A DNA stretch of 7,514 bases from Gemmatimonadales bacterium (GCA_004525055.1 SPDF01000063.1:1-7514); one strand, 5' to 3'; positions 1-6,448 are shown, counted from the first letter of the stretch. A program made the numbers and translations. Notes: a model not told the origin generated them from the letters alone.

Positions 1-560
1 ACCTGGGGTTGGTCCATGGTCCATTCGCGCGACGCGACCCGCTCGATGATGAACGCCAGGATGACGAGCCAGATTGAAGTCCAGAGTTCAGCCGGACCCG
101 CCCGCACCATACCATCCGCCTTTCCCGCCGCCACCACCTGCTGGACTGCCTCCCGGAACTCACGCGCGGCATCGCGGCTTGGCACATCGAGAAAGTTCGC
201 GTCTCGCTGGCGGAGCAGCATCCGCGCTCCGGCCGGGTCGTGCTCCGCCGTCTCCACGAACCGCCGGGCAATCCGCGTCAGCCGTCCTGGCGCCTTCAGG
301 GATCGGTCCGCATCGACTTCCTTGACCACGCCGGTCGCCCAGCGCTGTGTGCCACGGTAGACCTCGTTGAGGAGGTGTTCCTTGCTCGTGAAGTGGCGGT
401 AGATCGTCCCCTCCGCCACCCCTGCGCGCTGGGCGATGATGGGCGTGGTGCTGGCCAGAAACCCTTCTCCGGTAAAGAGTTCCAGTGCCGCCCGGAGGAG
501 TTTCTGCCGGGTTCCCTCGGCGTCGCGGCGGCCGGGCAGGGGGGTGACGGGGGTGGTCAT
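1..560 (-). CDS. TetR/AcrR-family transcriptional regulator (C-terminus cut by window edge)
   Basis: I translated this by hand from the reverse strand. It opens at the ATG complementary to 558-560 and stays open for 186 codons to base 1, so the stop lies outside the window. TetR proteins are usually about 190-220 residues, so only a short tail is missing. The N-terminus carries the TetR DNA-binding domain: helix 1 around residues 15-32 (TRQKLLRAALELFTGEGF) and the helix-turn-helix around 37-57, with the typical GVAEGTIYRHF ending followed by SKEHLL. The rest is a helical ligand-binding and dimerisation domain, which diverges too much between members to reveal the inducer. A GGAG (complement of 565-568) lies four bases before the start. 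The gene diverges from a lysine dehydrogenase-like gene across 91 bases. By the common arrangement of TetR genes it probably represses itself and/or that neighbour. The family call is firm; the target is inference. Confidence 0.9.
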   Translation of the reverse strand, partial: MTTPVTPLPGRRDAEGTRQKLLRAALELFTGEGFLASTTPIIAQRAGVAEGTIYRHFTSKEHLLNEVYRGTQRWATGVVKEVDADRSLKAPGRLTRIARRFVETAEHDPAGARMLLRQRDANFLDVPSRDAAREFREAVQQVVAAGKADGMVRAGPAELWTSIWLVILAFIIERVASREWTMDQPQ

Positions 561-651
561 CGTGCTCCAGAGGTCTGGGTTGAGGCCGGAAGCCGCTCCG
601 AGGTAGATTTCAAGGCTGTCTCGAAACCCGTGATTTGACAAGGACGAATGT
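561..651. promoter_or_regulatory. Divergent control region between TetR regulator and lysine dehydrogenase-like gene
   Basis: This 91-base gap separates two diverging genes. For the rightward gene a sigma70-like promoter can be proposed: TTGAGG (580-585), an 18-base spacer, then TAGATT (604-609), each matching four of six consensus bases. A short inverted pair, CGGA (587-590) and TCCG (597-600), lies between the two boxes, where a TetR-type repressor would block polymerase. A second, wider pair, TGTC (617-620) and GACA (637-640), lies in the leader. Both pairs are short and could be chance. TTGACA at 635-640 is too close to the start codon to be a -35 box for this gene. AAGGA at 640-644 is the ribosome binding site of the rightward gene. 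Confidence 0.35.
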
Positions 652-1797
652 ATGAAGATGCTGATTCTCGGCGCCGGCCTGCAGGGCTGCGCAACCGCCT
701 TCGACCTCCTCCAGAACCCGGCCGTCACCCAGGTGACGGTCGCTGATCTCCACCCTGAGCGGCTGGCCCAGTTCCTCGATCCCTATAAGGGGACCGATCG
801 ATTGAAGGCCGTGAAGCTCGACGTGAAGGATCTGCCGGCGGTGACCGCGTTGATGCGTGGCCACGTCTCTGTCATGAGTGCGATCCCCTACTATTTCAAC
901 GCCCCGATGGCCGCCTGCGCCATCGAAGCCGGCTGCCACTTCTCCGACCTCGGCGGCAATACCGAAATCGTCTTCGAGCAGAAGAAGCTGAATGACGCTG
1001 CGGTGGCAAAGGGGTTGTCCATCATCCCCGATTGCGGCCTCGCGCCGGGGATGGTGAACATCCTCGCCGCCGAGGGGATTCGCCGGCTCGACAAGGCGGA
1101 GAAGGTCAAGATCTATGTGGGTGGTTTGCCCCGGCATCCGGAGCCACCGCTCAACTACCAGATCGTGTACTCCCTTGAGGGCGCGCTCGACTATTACACC
1201 ACCACGTCGTGGATCCTCCGCGGCGGCAAGCGCACGCCGGTGGAGGCACTGAGCGAATTGGAGCCTGTGACCTTTCCCGAACCGGTCGGCACACTCGAGG
1301 CGTTTCATACCGCCGGCGGCGTCAGCACGATGCCCTTCAGCTACGAAGGCAAGGTGGACGTGCTGGAGTACAAGACGCTTCGCTATCCCGGCCATGTCGC
1401 CATCATGAAGCCGATTCGTGAACTCGGCCTGCTCGGCAACGACCCGATCGACGTGAAGGGAGTCCAGGTGCGGCCGCGGGATGTCTTCATTGCCGCCGCC
1501 ACGCCGGTGCTCAAGAAGCCGAAGGCCGAGGACCTGGTGGCGCTCCGTGTGGAGGCGAGCGGCATCAAGGACGGGAAGCCCGCTTCCGTGACGTGGCAGC
1601 TGGTGGACCACAAGGACATGGAGCGGAACATCAGCGCCATGATGCGCACGACCGGCTACTCGCTGGCCATCACCGGCTTGATGCAGGCAGATGGCCGGGT
1701 GAAGGCGAAGGGGGTCCTGACCCCGGATGAGGCGATGCCGTTCCAGTCCTACGTGGACGAACTGGCCAAACGCGGCGTGATGATCCGGGAACTCTAG
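652..1797 (+). CDS. Saccharopine dehydrogenase-family oxidoreductase, likely L-lysine 6-dehydrogenase
   Basis: This 381-residue protein begins with a Rossmann fold whose dinucleotide-binding loop is GAGLQG at residues 7-12, followed by VTVADL at the end of beta 2. Family motifs are clear: SAIPYYFN, then IIPDCGLAPGMVN (124-136), the substrate-domain stretch around 164-175 (EPPLNYQIVYSL), LEAFHTAGG (215-223) and LEYKTLRYPGH (238-248). From memory, the same motif series at nearly the same length (about 385 residues) occurs in the NAD-dependent lysine 6-dehydrogenase of Geobacillus. That enzyme oxidatively deaminates the epsilon-amino group of lysine to give a semialdehyde that cyclises to piperideine-6-carboxylate. 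I therefore prefer that activity over true saccharopine dehydrogenase. It should be a soluble cytosolic enzyme. The ATG at 652 follows AAGGA by seven bases. A TetR regulator diverges upstream, suggesting inducible catabolism. Substrate is inferred; other carboxy-amine dehydrogenases of the family remain possible. Confidence 0.9.
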   Translation: MKMLILGAGLQGCATAFDLLQNPAVTQVTVADLHPERLAQFLDPYKGTDRLKAVKLDVKDLPAVTALMRGHVSVMSAIPYYFNAPMAACAIEAGCHFSDLGGNTEIVFEQKKLNDAAVAKGLSIIPDCGLAPGMVNILAAEGIRRLDKAEKVKIYVGGLPRHPEPPLNYQIVYSLEGALDYYTTTSWILRGGKRTPVEALSELEPVTFPEPVGTLEAFHTAGGVSTMPFSYEGKVDVLEYKTLRYPGHVAIMKPIRELGLLGNDPIDVKGVQVRPRDVFIAAATPVLKKPKAEDLVALRVEASGIKDGKPASVTWQLVDHKDMERNISAMMRTTGYSLAITGLMQADGRVKAKGVLTPDEAMPFQSYVDELAKRGVMIREL

Positions 1798-1819
1798 TCG
1801 GTACTCCGGGGTTCAGTTG

Positions 1820-1871
1820 GTGACGGAAGCGAGAGCCGCCGTTGGGATCTTCCCGCCGGCGGCTCGGTCAC
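1820..1871 (+). terminator. Nested GC-rich hairpin in the spacer, possible terminator or leader structure
   Basis: The 114-base spacer contains a perfect eight-base stem, GAGCCGCC (1833-1840) with GGCGGCTC (1858-1865). Inside its 17-base loop is a small GGGA (1844-1847)/TCCC (1851-1854) stem, and outside it a flanking GTGAC (1820-1824)/GTCAC (1867-1871) pair. No T-run follows directly; the nearest TTTT is at 1882-1885. It is therefore not a classical intrinsic terminator. It could end or stabilise the upstream message, act with a termination factor, or be a structured leader of the thioredoxin-like gene. The structure is seen in the sequence; the role is inferred. Confidence 0.4.
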
Positions 1872-1911
1872 ATCGGAGAGGTTTTGCGAATCATCGTGCA
1901 AGGGATTACCC

Positions 1912-2478
1912 ATGCTTGATTTTCCATCACTGTGGCGGACAGCCCTCCCATTTCCTGACTTTGTGGCGGCGAGCACTGAGCACTGCGGCCTGTGGGTAGG
2001 GATCCACAAGATCGCCAGGGTGCCGGAGTGGGCTGCCGAGTTGGCACTCACCGACTCGCCGCGCCATCTGCTGGTGCTGGCAGAAGATTGGTGCGGTGAC
2101 GCGTCGAATACCATTCCGTTCCTGGCCAAACTGGCGGAGCAGGTGCCGGGGCTCGAGTTGCGGGTCCTCCGCCGCGACGAGCACCCCGCCGCGATGGACC
2201 AATACCTGACGAACGGATCGCGGTCGATCCCGATCGTGATCGTGCTCGACGCCGACTTCATGGAATTGGGATACTGGGGCCCGCGACCTGTCGAATTGCA
2301 GGCGTGGGTCATGGCAAATCGTGGCACCATGCCGAAGGACGAGCTCTACCCGCAGGTGCGCAAGTGGTACGCGCGCGATCGCGGCGATTCGACCCTCCGC
2401 GAGGTGATGGCGATCGCTACGGATTCTGGGATACCCGCGTCGGTGCCGGTGCCGGCACCGCCTCAATCGCCGGTGTGA
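1912..2478 (+). CDS. Thioredoxin-family protein with single-cysteine WCGDA motif
   Basis: This 188-residue protein has a thioredoxin-fold core: a beta strand (HLLVLAED, 52-59) leading into WCGDA (60-64), a helix (NTIPFLAKLAEQ), strand LELRVLRRDE, and SIPIVIVLD, where Pro107 is the expected cis-proline facing the active-site cysteine. Ahead of the core is an alpha-helical extension of about 50 residues. The GYWGPRP segment (120-126) also fits the thioredoxin-like group with a WCGD-type motif (Pfam Thioredoxin_9-like, from memory). The second active-site cysteine of CxxC is replaced by Ala64, so it cannot use the standard dithiol mechanism; Cys25 is the only other cysteine. There is no signal peptide, so it is probably cytosolic. 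The ATG is preceded by AAGGGA at 1900-1905. The Pro-rich C-terminal tail (172-188) is encoded within a 62-base overlap with the convergent ABC exporter gene. Function is unknown; a thiol reductase or bacillithiol/mycothiol-type role is only speculation. Confidence 0.85.
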   Translation: MLDFPSLWRTALPFPDFVAASTEHCGLWVGIHKIARVPEWAAELALTDSPRHLLVLAEDWCGDASNTIPFLAKLAEQVPGLELRVLRRDEHPAAMDQYLTNGSRSIPIVIVLDADFMELGYWGPRPVELQAWVMANRGTMPKDELYPQVRKWYARDRGDSTLREVMAIATDSGIPASVPVPAPPQSPV

Positions 2479-4270
2479 AGTCTTCGCCGGGATTGATGAA
2501 GCGGTCCATCTCCACGTTGTACTGCCGATCGTAGAGCTGCCGGTACCGTCCGTTGAGCGCCAGCAGTTCCTGGTGCGTCCCCCGCTCCACAATCTCCCCG
2601 CCCTCCAGGACCAGGATCTGATCGGCGGTCACGATGGTCGAAAGCCGGTGCGCGATGACGAAGGTCGTCCGCCCGCGCCGCAGCGCGCGGAGCCCGTCCT
2701 GGATCTGGGCTTCGCTCTCGCTGTCCAGTGAACTCGTCGCCTCGTCGAGAATGAGGATCTTCGGATTGGCGAGAATCGCCCGGGCGATGGCGATCCGCTG
2801 CCGCTGCCCGCCCGATAGCTTGATCCCCCGCTCTCCCACCACCGTGTCGTACCCGTTTTCGAAGCCGCGGATGAAGTCGTCCGCGTGTGCGATCCGTGCC
2901 ACCGATTCGATCTGTTCCCGGGTCGCGTGCGGTCGCGCGAAGGCAATATTCTCGGCGACGCTTCCATCGAACAGGAAATTCTCCTGCAGCACCACCCCGA
3001 TGGCGCGCCGAAACTCGTAGAGCCGGATCGTGGCCAGGTCACGGCCGTCAATGAGCACGCGGCCTGATTGCGGGCGGTTGAAGGCCATCACAAGGGAAAT
3101 GAGGGTGCTCTTCCCGCCACCCGAGGCACCCACCAGCGCCGTGGTCGTCCCCGCCGGTGCGTCGAAGGAAATGCCCTTGATGACCGGCACGTCAGGGTTG
3201 TACTCGAACCAGACGTCGTCGAAGCCGACGTCCCCCTGGATCTCGCCAACCGGCACGCGGGTCGCGTCTTCCTGATCCTCGGTGGCCAGGAGGCGGATTT
3301 CGCGGATCCGGTCGAGACCCGCAAAGGCTTCGGTGATCTGGGTGCCGATGGCAGCGATCTGCACCATCGGCGCCGCCATCAGGCCGGTGAAGAAGACGTA
3401 CATGATGAGGTCGCCGACCGTCATCCGTCCCGCCAGCACATCGCTGCCGCCGACCATGATCATCAGCACACCGATGCCGCCGACGATCGCGGTGGCGAAT
3501 GCCCCGGTCCCGGAGATGGCGGTCATCGACTGCGCGACGTTCCGGAAGATCCGGTGCGCCCCGGTGGCGAACACGTACCGCTCGCGTCGTTCGGCGCTGT
3601 AGGCTTTTACGATCCGGATCCCGCCCAGCGTCTCGGCCAGGCGTCCGGTCACGTCGGCACTGATCTTCCCCCGCTCGCGGAAGAGCGGGCGGAGGCGCTT
3701 GAAGAAGATTGCCATCCCGCCACCAAAGAGGATGAGCACGGTGAGCGTGACGGCGGTCAGTCTCCAGTTGAGCCAGAAGAGTACGCCCACGGCGATGGCC
3801 GCGGTCACGAATCCGCCGACGAGCTGTACCAGCCCGGTGCCCACGAGGTTCCGGATGCCCTCCGCATCGGACATGATCCGCGAGATGAGCACGCCGGTCT
3901 TGGTCGAGTCGAAATAGCTGACCGGGAGTCGCGACACGTGGGCCTGGACCCGTTTCCGCATGTCGGTGATGGCCCGCTGGGCTGCCACGCCGAGGACCTG
4001 CGAGAGCGCGAAGCCGGTGGCGGCCTGCACCAGCGTGGCCGCGCCGACGGCGAGGGCGATCCACGGCAGGAGCTCTGCGCGCTGCTTCCCGAGGACGTCG
4101 TCAATGAGGTACTTGGACGATGCAGGAAGAACGAGCCCGGCGAGGCGGCTGAGGAGCATCAACCCCAGCCCCAGTGCGAGGCGGAAGCGATACTCCCAGA
4201 CGACCTCGCGGGCTTCCGCCCAAGCGGCCTTGTAATTGACTTTTGGGTTGGCGGGGGTCGGATCAGCCAT
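2417..4270 (-). CDS. ABC exporter, fused permease-ATPase half-transporter (MsbA/ABCB type)
   Basis: This 617-residue half-transporter would work as a homodimer in the inner membrane, exporting lipid, peptide or drug-like substrates by ATP hydrolysis. The permease domain has six predicted membrane helices, near residues 31-50, 68-90, 147-168, 171-190, 256-275 and 286-308. The ATPase domain is complete: A-loop Tyr357, Walker A GASGGGKST (381-389, Lys387), Q-loop Gln429, signature LSGGQ (485-489), Walker B ILILDE (505-510, Glu510), D-loop SSLD (513-516) and H-loop His541. All catalytic residues are present. A tail of about 33 residues, ending in a Pro/Ala-rich stretch, extends beyond the usual family end and overlaps the convergent thioredoxin-like gene. 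The ATG at 4268-4270 is the first start after an in-frame TAG 12 bases upstream and lacks a good Shine-Dalgarno, which suits translation coupled to the gene 21 bases upstream. Substrate cannot be read from sequence; the exporter class is firm. Confidence 0.95.
   Translation of the reverse strand: MADPTPANPKVNYKAAWAEAREVVWEYRFRLALGLGLMLLSRLAGLVLPASSKYLIDDVLGKQRAELLPWIALAVGAATLVQAATGFALSQVLGVAAQRAITDMRKRVQAHVSRLPVSYFDSTKTGVLISRIMSDAEGIRNLVGTGLVQLVGGFVTAAIAVGVLFWLNWRLTAVTLTVLILFGGGMAIFFKRLRPLFRERGKISADVTGRLAETLGGIRIVKAYSAERRERYVFATGAHRIFRNVAQSMTAISGTGAFATAIVGGIGVLMIMVGGSDVLAGRMTVGDLIMYVFFTGLMAAPMVQIAAIGTQITEAFAGLDRIREIRLLATEDQEDATRVPVGEIQGDVGFDDVWFEYNPDVPVIKGISFDAPAGTTTALVGASGGGKSTLISLVMAFNRPQSGRVLIDGRDLATIRLYEFRRAIGVVLQENFLFDGSVAENIAFARPHATREQIESVARIAHADDFIRGFENGYDTVVGERGIKLSGGQRQRIAIARAILANPKILILDEATSSLDSESEAQIQDGLRALRRGRTTFVIAHRLSTIVTADQILVLEGGEIVERGTHQELLALNGRYRQLYDRQYNVEMDRFINPGEDFTPAIEAVPAPAPTRVSQNP
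2447..2460. repeat. Perfect 14-base palindrome in the convergent gene overlap
   Basis: CGGTGCCGGCACCG is its own reverse complement. It is preceded directly by another CGGTGC copy (2441-2446), so a stem of 2441-2446 with 2455-2460 and an eight-base loop can also form. It codes for Pro/Ala/Val-rich tail residues in both overlapping genes. It sits where transcripts from the two strands meet, so it could slow or stop polymerase from both sides, but no T-run flanks it. It may also be only a by-product of GC-rich coding. Confidence 0.4.
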
Positions 4271-4291
4271 GCAGGGAAACTAATCGGTCGG

Positions 4292-5401
4292 CTAGAAACT
4301 CCATCCTGTATTGGCGGTGAAGACGTACCCGTCGGGCCCCCAGGCGAAGTTGAGGGTCATGATGCCTGCCTTGAGCGCACGGAAGAGGAGGCCGACGCCT
4401 CCCGTCAGCACCATCCCATCGGTCGTGAGCGACAGGCCACCCTCCGGGAAGACCCGGCCGACATCCAGGAATCCGATCACGCCGGCGCCGCCAAAGTCCC
4501 CGACATCGAGAATCGTCTGCCGCACCTCGAGCGAGGCGGAGAGCTGGTCGGCGTCGGTCAGCCGGCCGCCAACAAGGCCGCGGTTGGTCTCCTGGCCGCC
4601 GTACTGCCACCGGGACTCTTCCCACAGGTGCAGCTCATAGTCGGCGCTGAGCGGAGGCGAGCCGGATGTACTGACGGCGGTGACTCGCCCGGCCACGACG
4701 GTACTGAAGAACGGATGCACGAATCCCCGCGCGTCCCCGTAGAAGCGGCTGTACGAATTTCCCACCAATCCGCCGACTTGCAGCAGCGTGCCGGTGGACG
4801 GATTGTACTCGCGATCCCTGGTATCGTAGACGAGCCGGAGGCTGCCGGTGTAGTCGGTGCCTTCGAGAGCACTGCCCACCTGGGTGCCGAAGAGGGTCGG
4901 AGCGGGCAGGGAAGTGAATTCGGTGCCGACAATCCCGCCCGCCACCGCCGCCTCAAGGTGCCCGATGATGCGCCGAGTCACCTCGACCCGACCACCCAGC
5001 CGGCCACGGCGTACGCGGTAGTAGTTGCTGTTATTGACCTCGAGCGACGGGTCGTACGGCGTGTCGTTGCCGATGCCGAAGTAGCCCATCCGCGCATCCT
5101 TGACGCCGAACCCCTCGGCAAAGAGCCGCCAGTCTTTCCAGAGCCCTGGTGCGCGGAACACGAGCGTCGCCATCTGGCTTCCGTTGAACCCGAGCGCCAC
5201 CGTCGCGGCGAGCGAGCCGTCGGAAAGCCACGTGTCGTCCCACTCCGCGTCACGGCGGTAGTCGTACCGCGCACCGAGGAGGGGGAAGGTGTTCGGCGAG
5301 GAGGCGATGTAGGGGTAATAGTTGCTGAGCCAGCGGTTCTGCGCCGCCAGTGGAGTGGCGGCGAGGAGCAGAGTCAGCACCACGGGCAGTCGGCGGAACA
5401 T
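4292..5401 (-). CDS. Omp85-like (BamA/TamA superfamily) outer-membrane beta-barrel protein without POTRA domains
   Basis: This 369-residue protein (from the ATG at 5399-5401) starts with a Sec signal peptide: FRRLP, a hydrophobic run VVLTLLLAATPL, and cleavage near AAQ (19-21). The mature part is built of alternating, aromatic- and glycine-rich beta strands and ends in Trp-Ser-Phe, the C-terminal aromatic expected for barrel insertion by the BAM complex. Omp85 hallmarks are DTRD (193-196) followed by YNPSTGTLLQVGG, and an Arg-Gly pair (274-275, NRGLVGG) that resembles the RGF/Y motif of loop 6. The N-terminal POTRA domains of BamA or TamA are absent, since only about 150 residues precede DTRD and they look like barrel strands. 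This resembles the stand-alone surface-antigen (D15) barrels of the superfamily. An alternative GTG start at 5405-5407 abuts the upstream stop, but AGGTG upstream of the ATG favours the ATG. Its operon partners are a periplasmic amidase and an ABC exporter. Role is unknown. Confidence 0.85.
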   Translation of the reverse strand: MFRRLPVVLTLLLAATPLAAQNRWLSNYYPYIASSPNTFPLLGARYDYRRDAEWDDTWLSDGSLAATVALGFNGSQMATLVFRAPGLWKDWRLFAEGFGVKDARMGYFGIGNDTPYDPSLEVNNSNYYRVRRGRLGGRVEVTRRIIGHLEAAVAGGIVGTEFTSLPAPTLFGTQVGSALEGTDYTGSLRLVYDTRDREYNPSTGTLLQVGGLVGNSYSRFYGDARGFVHPFFSTVVAGRVTAVSTSGSPPLSADYELHLWEESRWQYGGQETNRGLVGGRLTDADQLSASLEVRQTILDVGDFGGAGVIGFLDVGRVFPEGGLSLTTDGMVLTGGVGLLFRALKAGIMTLNFAWGPDGYVFTANTGWSF

Positions 5402-5410
5402 GCGCACCTA
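5402..5410 (-). promoter_or_regulatory. Stop/ribosome-site junction coupling the asparaginase and barrel genes
   Basis: On the minus strand the junction reads TAG GTG CGC, then ATG. The asparaginase stop (5408-5410) is followed at once by an in-frame GTG and, six bases later, by the ATG used here for the barrel gene. The AGGTG formed by stop plus GTG resembles a Shine-Dalgarno core about five bases before that ATG. A ribosome finishing the first gene would be positioned to restart, so translational coupling is likely. The layout is seen; the coupling is inferred. Confidence 0.5.
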
Positions 5411-6448
5411 TTTCGATGGATAGAGGATGGCGCAGTCCTTGAACGCGGCGGCAGTCCCGTCGTGCACGGCGTAGCGAGCCCGGTAGAGTGACGCCGCGCC
5501 GAACTCGCCCTTCTTGTTCACGGCATAGAACTGGAGGCTGAACGCCGGGCGCCCGTCCTCGCGCAGCAGTCGCGGTGGCGTCATGGCCATCACGCGGCGA
5601 AGCGTTTCGAGGCAGGCATCGGTGGGGGACATCCCGCGGCGCATGTGTTCGACCGTCAGGAACCCGCCGCAGACCATGATGTTGGATTCTCCGCGACCGG
5701 TGGAGCCGGCCGACCCGACGTCGTTATCGGTGTACTGACCGGCGCCGACAATCGGTGAGTCGCCCACTCGCCCGTCGATCTTCCAGGCGAGGCCGCTGGT
5801 GGTCGTTACCGAACTGAGGTCGCCGGCGGCATTGACCACGTTGAGGTTGATGGTGCCGGTGGGACGCACCACCATCGGCGTCTTGTCGGGCACGTCGAGC
5901 CAGTCGTCGGTCCCTCCGCGGTTGGCCCGCCAGGTGAGCCACCGCTGCCGGGACTCTGGTGTCAGCAACTCCTCGTCCTTGAACCCATAGGAGAGCGCAA
6001 ACTTCTTGGCGCCCTCCCCGACCAGCATGATGTGGTTGGTGTACTTGAGGACGAGCTTGGCCACTTCGCTCGGCGTCTTGATTCCCTCGAGCGACCCCAC
6101 CGCCCCGGCCCGCCGCGTGGGGCCGTGGACACAGGAGGCGTCGAGCTGGACCACCCCGTCCTCGTTGGGAAGGCCGCCGTAGCCTACCGACATGTCCCCC
6201 GGGTCGAGTTCCTGGATCTTGACCCCTTCGACCGCGGCGTCGAGGGTATCGCTCCCTTGCAAGACCAGTTCGAGGGCGCGGCTGACCGGGGCCAGGCTAT
6301 TGGCCGAGCTGATGGCCACCGGCCGGCTGGCGCCACGAAGCACGAGGGCGGGTGCCTCGATCGCGTTGAGGCGTGCCGGGATTGCTCCTGCCGCGAGGGC
6401 GGCGGCGCTGGCGCCGAGGAAATTCCGGCGGGAAAGGGTATCGCTCAC
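5408..6448 (-). CDS. Tat-exported glycosylasparaginase / isoaspartyl peptidase-type Ntn hydrolase
   Basis: This 346-residue protein belongs to the asparaginase-2 (Ntn hydrolase) family, which cleaves itself to free an N-terminal threonine and hydrolyses the amide of GlcNAc-asparagine, isoaspartyl peptides or asparagine. The N-terminus has a Tat signal, SRRNFLG (6-12), plus an Ala-rich hydrophobic stretch to about residue 29, so it acts in the periplasm. Family landmarks are LDAAVEG (69-75), VGYGGLPNEDG (88-98), an HIMLVGEGA segment (139-147) and GRVGDSPIVGAG (226-237). Aligned by eye to the flavobacterial enzyme (Thr152, Thr170, Arg180, Asp183), the equivalents are Thr199, Thr217, Arg227 and Asp230, with identical spacing. 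The residues before the nucleophile are Thr-Gly rather than His-Asp, a pattern closer to isoaspartyl peptidases. Start is GTG (6446-6448) after AGGAG (complement of 6454-6458), spaced five bases. It is the first gene of a three-gene operon. Family is firm; the exact substrate is not. Confidence 0.93.
   Translation of the reverse strand: MSDTLSRRNFLGASAAALAAGAIPARLNAIEAPALVLRGASRPVAISSANSLAPVSRALELVLQGSDTLDAAVEGVKIQELDPGDMSVGYGGLPNEDGVVQLDASCVHGPTRRAGAVGSLEGIKTPSEVAKLVLKYTNHIMLVGEGAKKFALSYGFKDEELLTPESRQRWLTWRANRGGTDDWLDVPDKTPMVVRPTGTINLNVVNAAGDLSSVTTTSGLAWKIDGRVGDSPIVGAGQYTDNDVGSAGSTGRGESNIMVCGGFLTVEHMRRGMSPTDACLETLRRVMAMTPPRLLREDGRPAFSLQFYAVNKKGEFGAASLYRARYAVHDGTAAAFKDCAILYPSK

Noticed and set aside
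16..638. Plus-strand open frames opposite the TetR gene
   Set aside because: The minus strand encodes a clear TetR helix-turn-helix; these frames show no domain.
635..640. TTGACA as a -35 box for the lysine dehydrogenase-like gene
   Set aside because: It lies 11 bases before the start codon and overlaps the ribosome site, so it cannot serve as this gene's -35 element.
610..1611. Minus-strand open frame of 333 codons opposite the lysine dehydrogenase-like gene
   Set aside because: The plus strand carries a full, motif-supported enzyme with a ribosome site; the antisense translation shows no fold signature.
1817..1999. 60-codon plus-strand frame starting in the spacer
   Set aside because: It overlaps the better supported thioredoxin-like gene in another frame and covers the hairpin; no ribosome site or recognisable sequence.
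1927..2592. Minus-strand open frame of 221 codons across the thioredoxin-like gene
   Set aside because: Arg/His-rich, no domain, and opposite a gene with thioredoxin-fold motifs and a ribosome site.
3068..5491. Plus-strand open frame of 807 codons opposite the ABC exporter and barrel genes
   Set aside because: It is antisense to two genes with clear domain motifs. Its translation is rich in Arg, Gly, Glu, His and Asp with no recognisable domain, typical of a shadow frame in GC-rich DNA.
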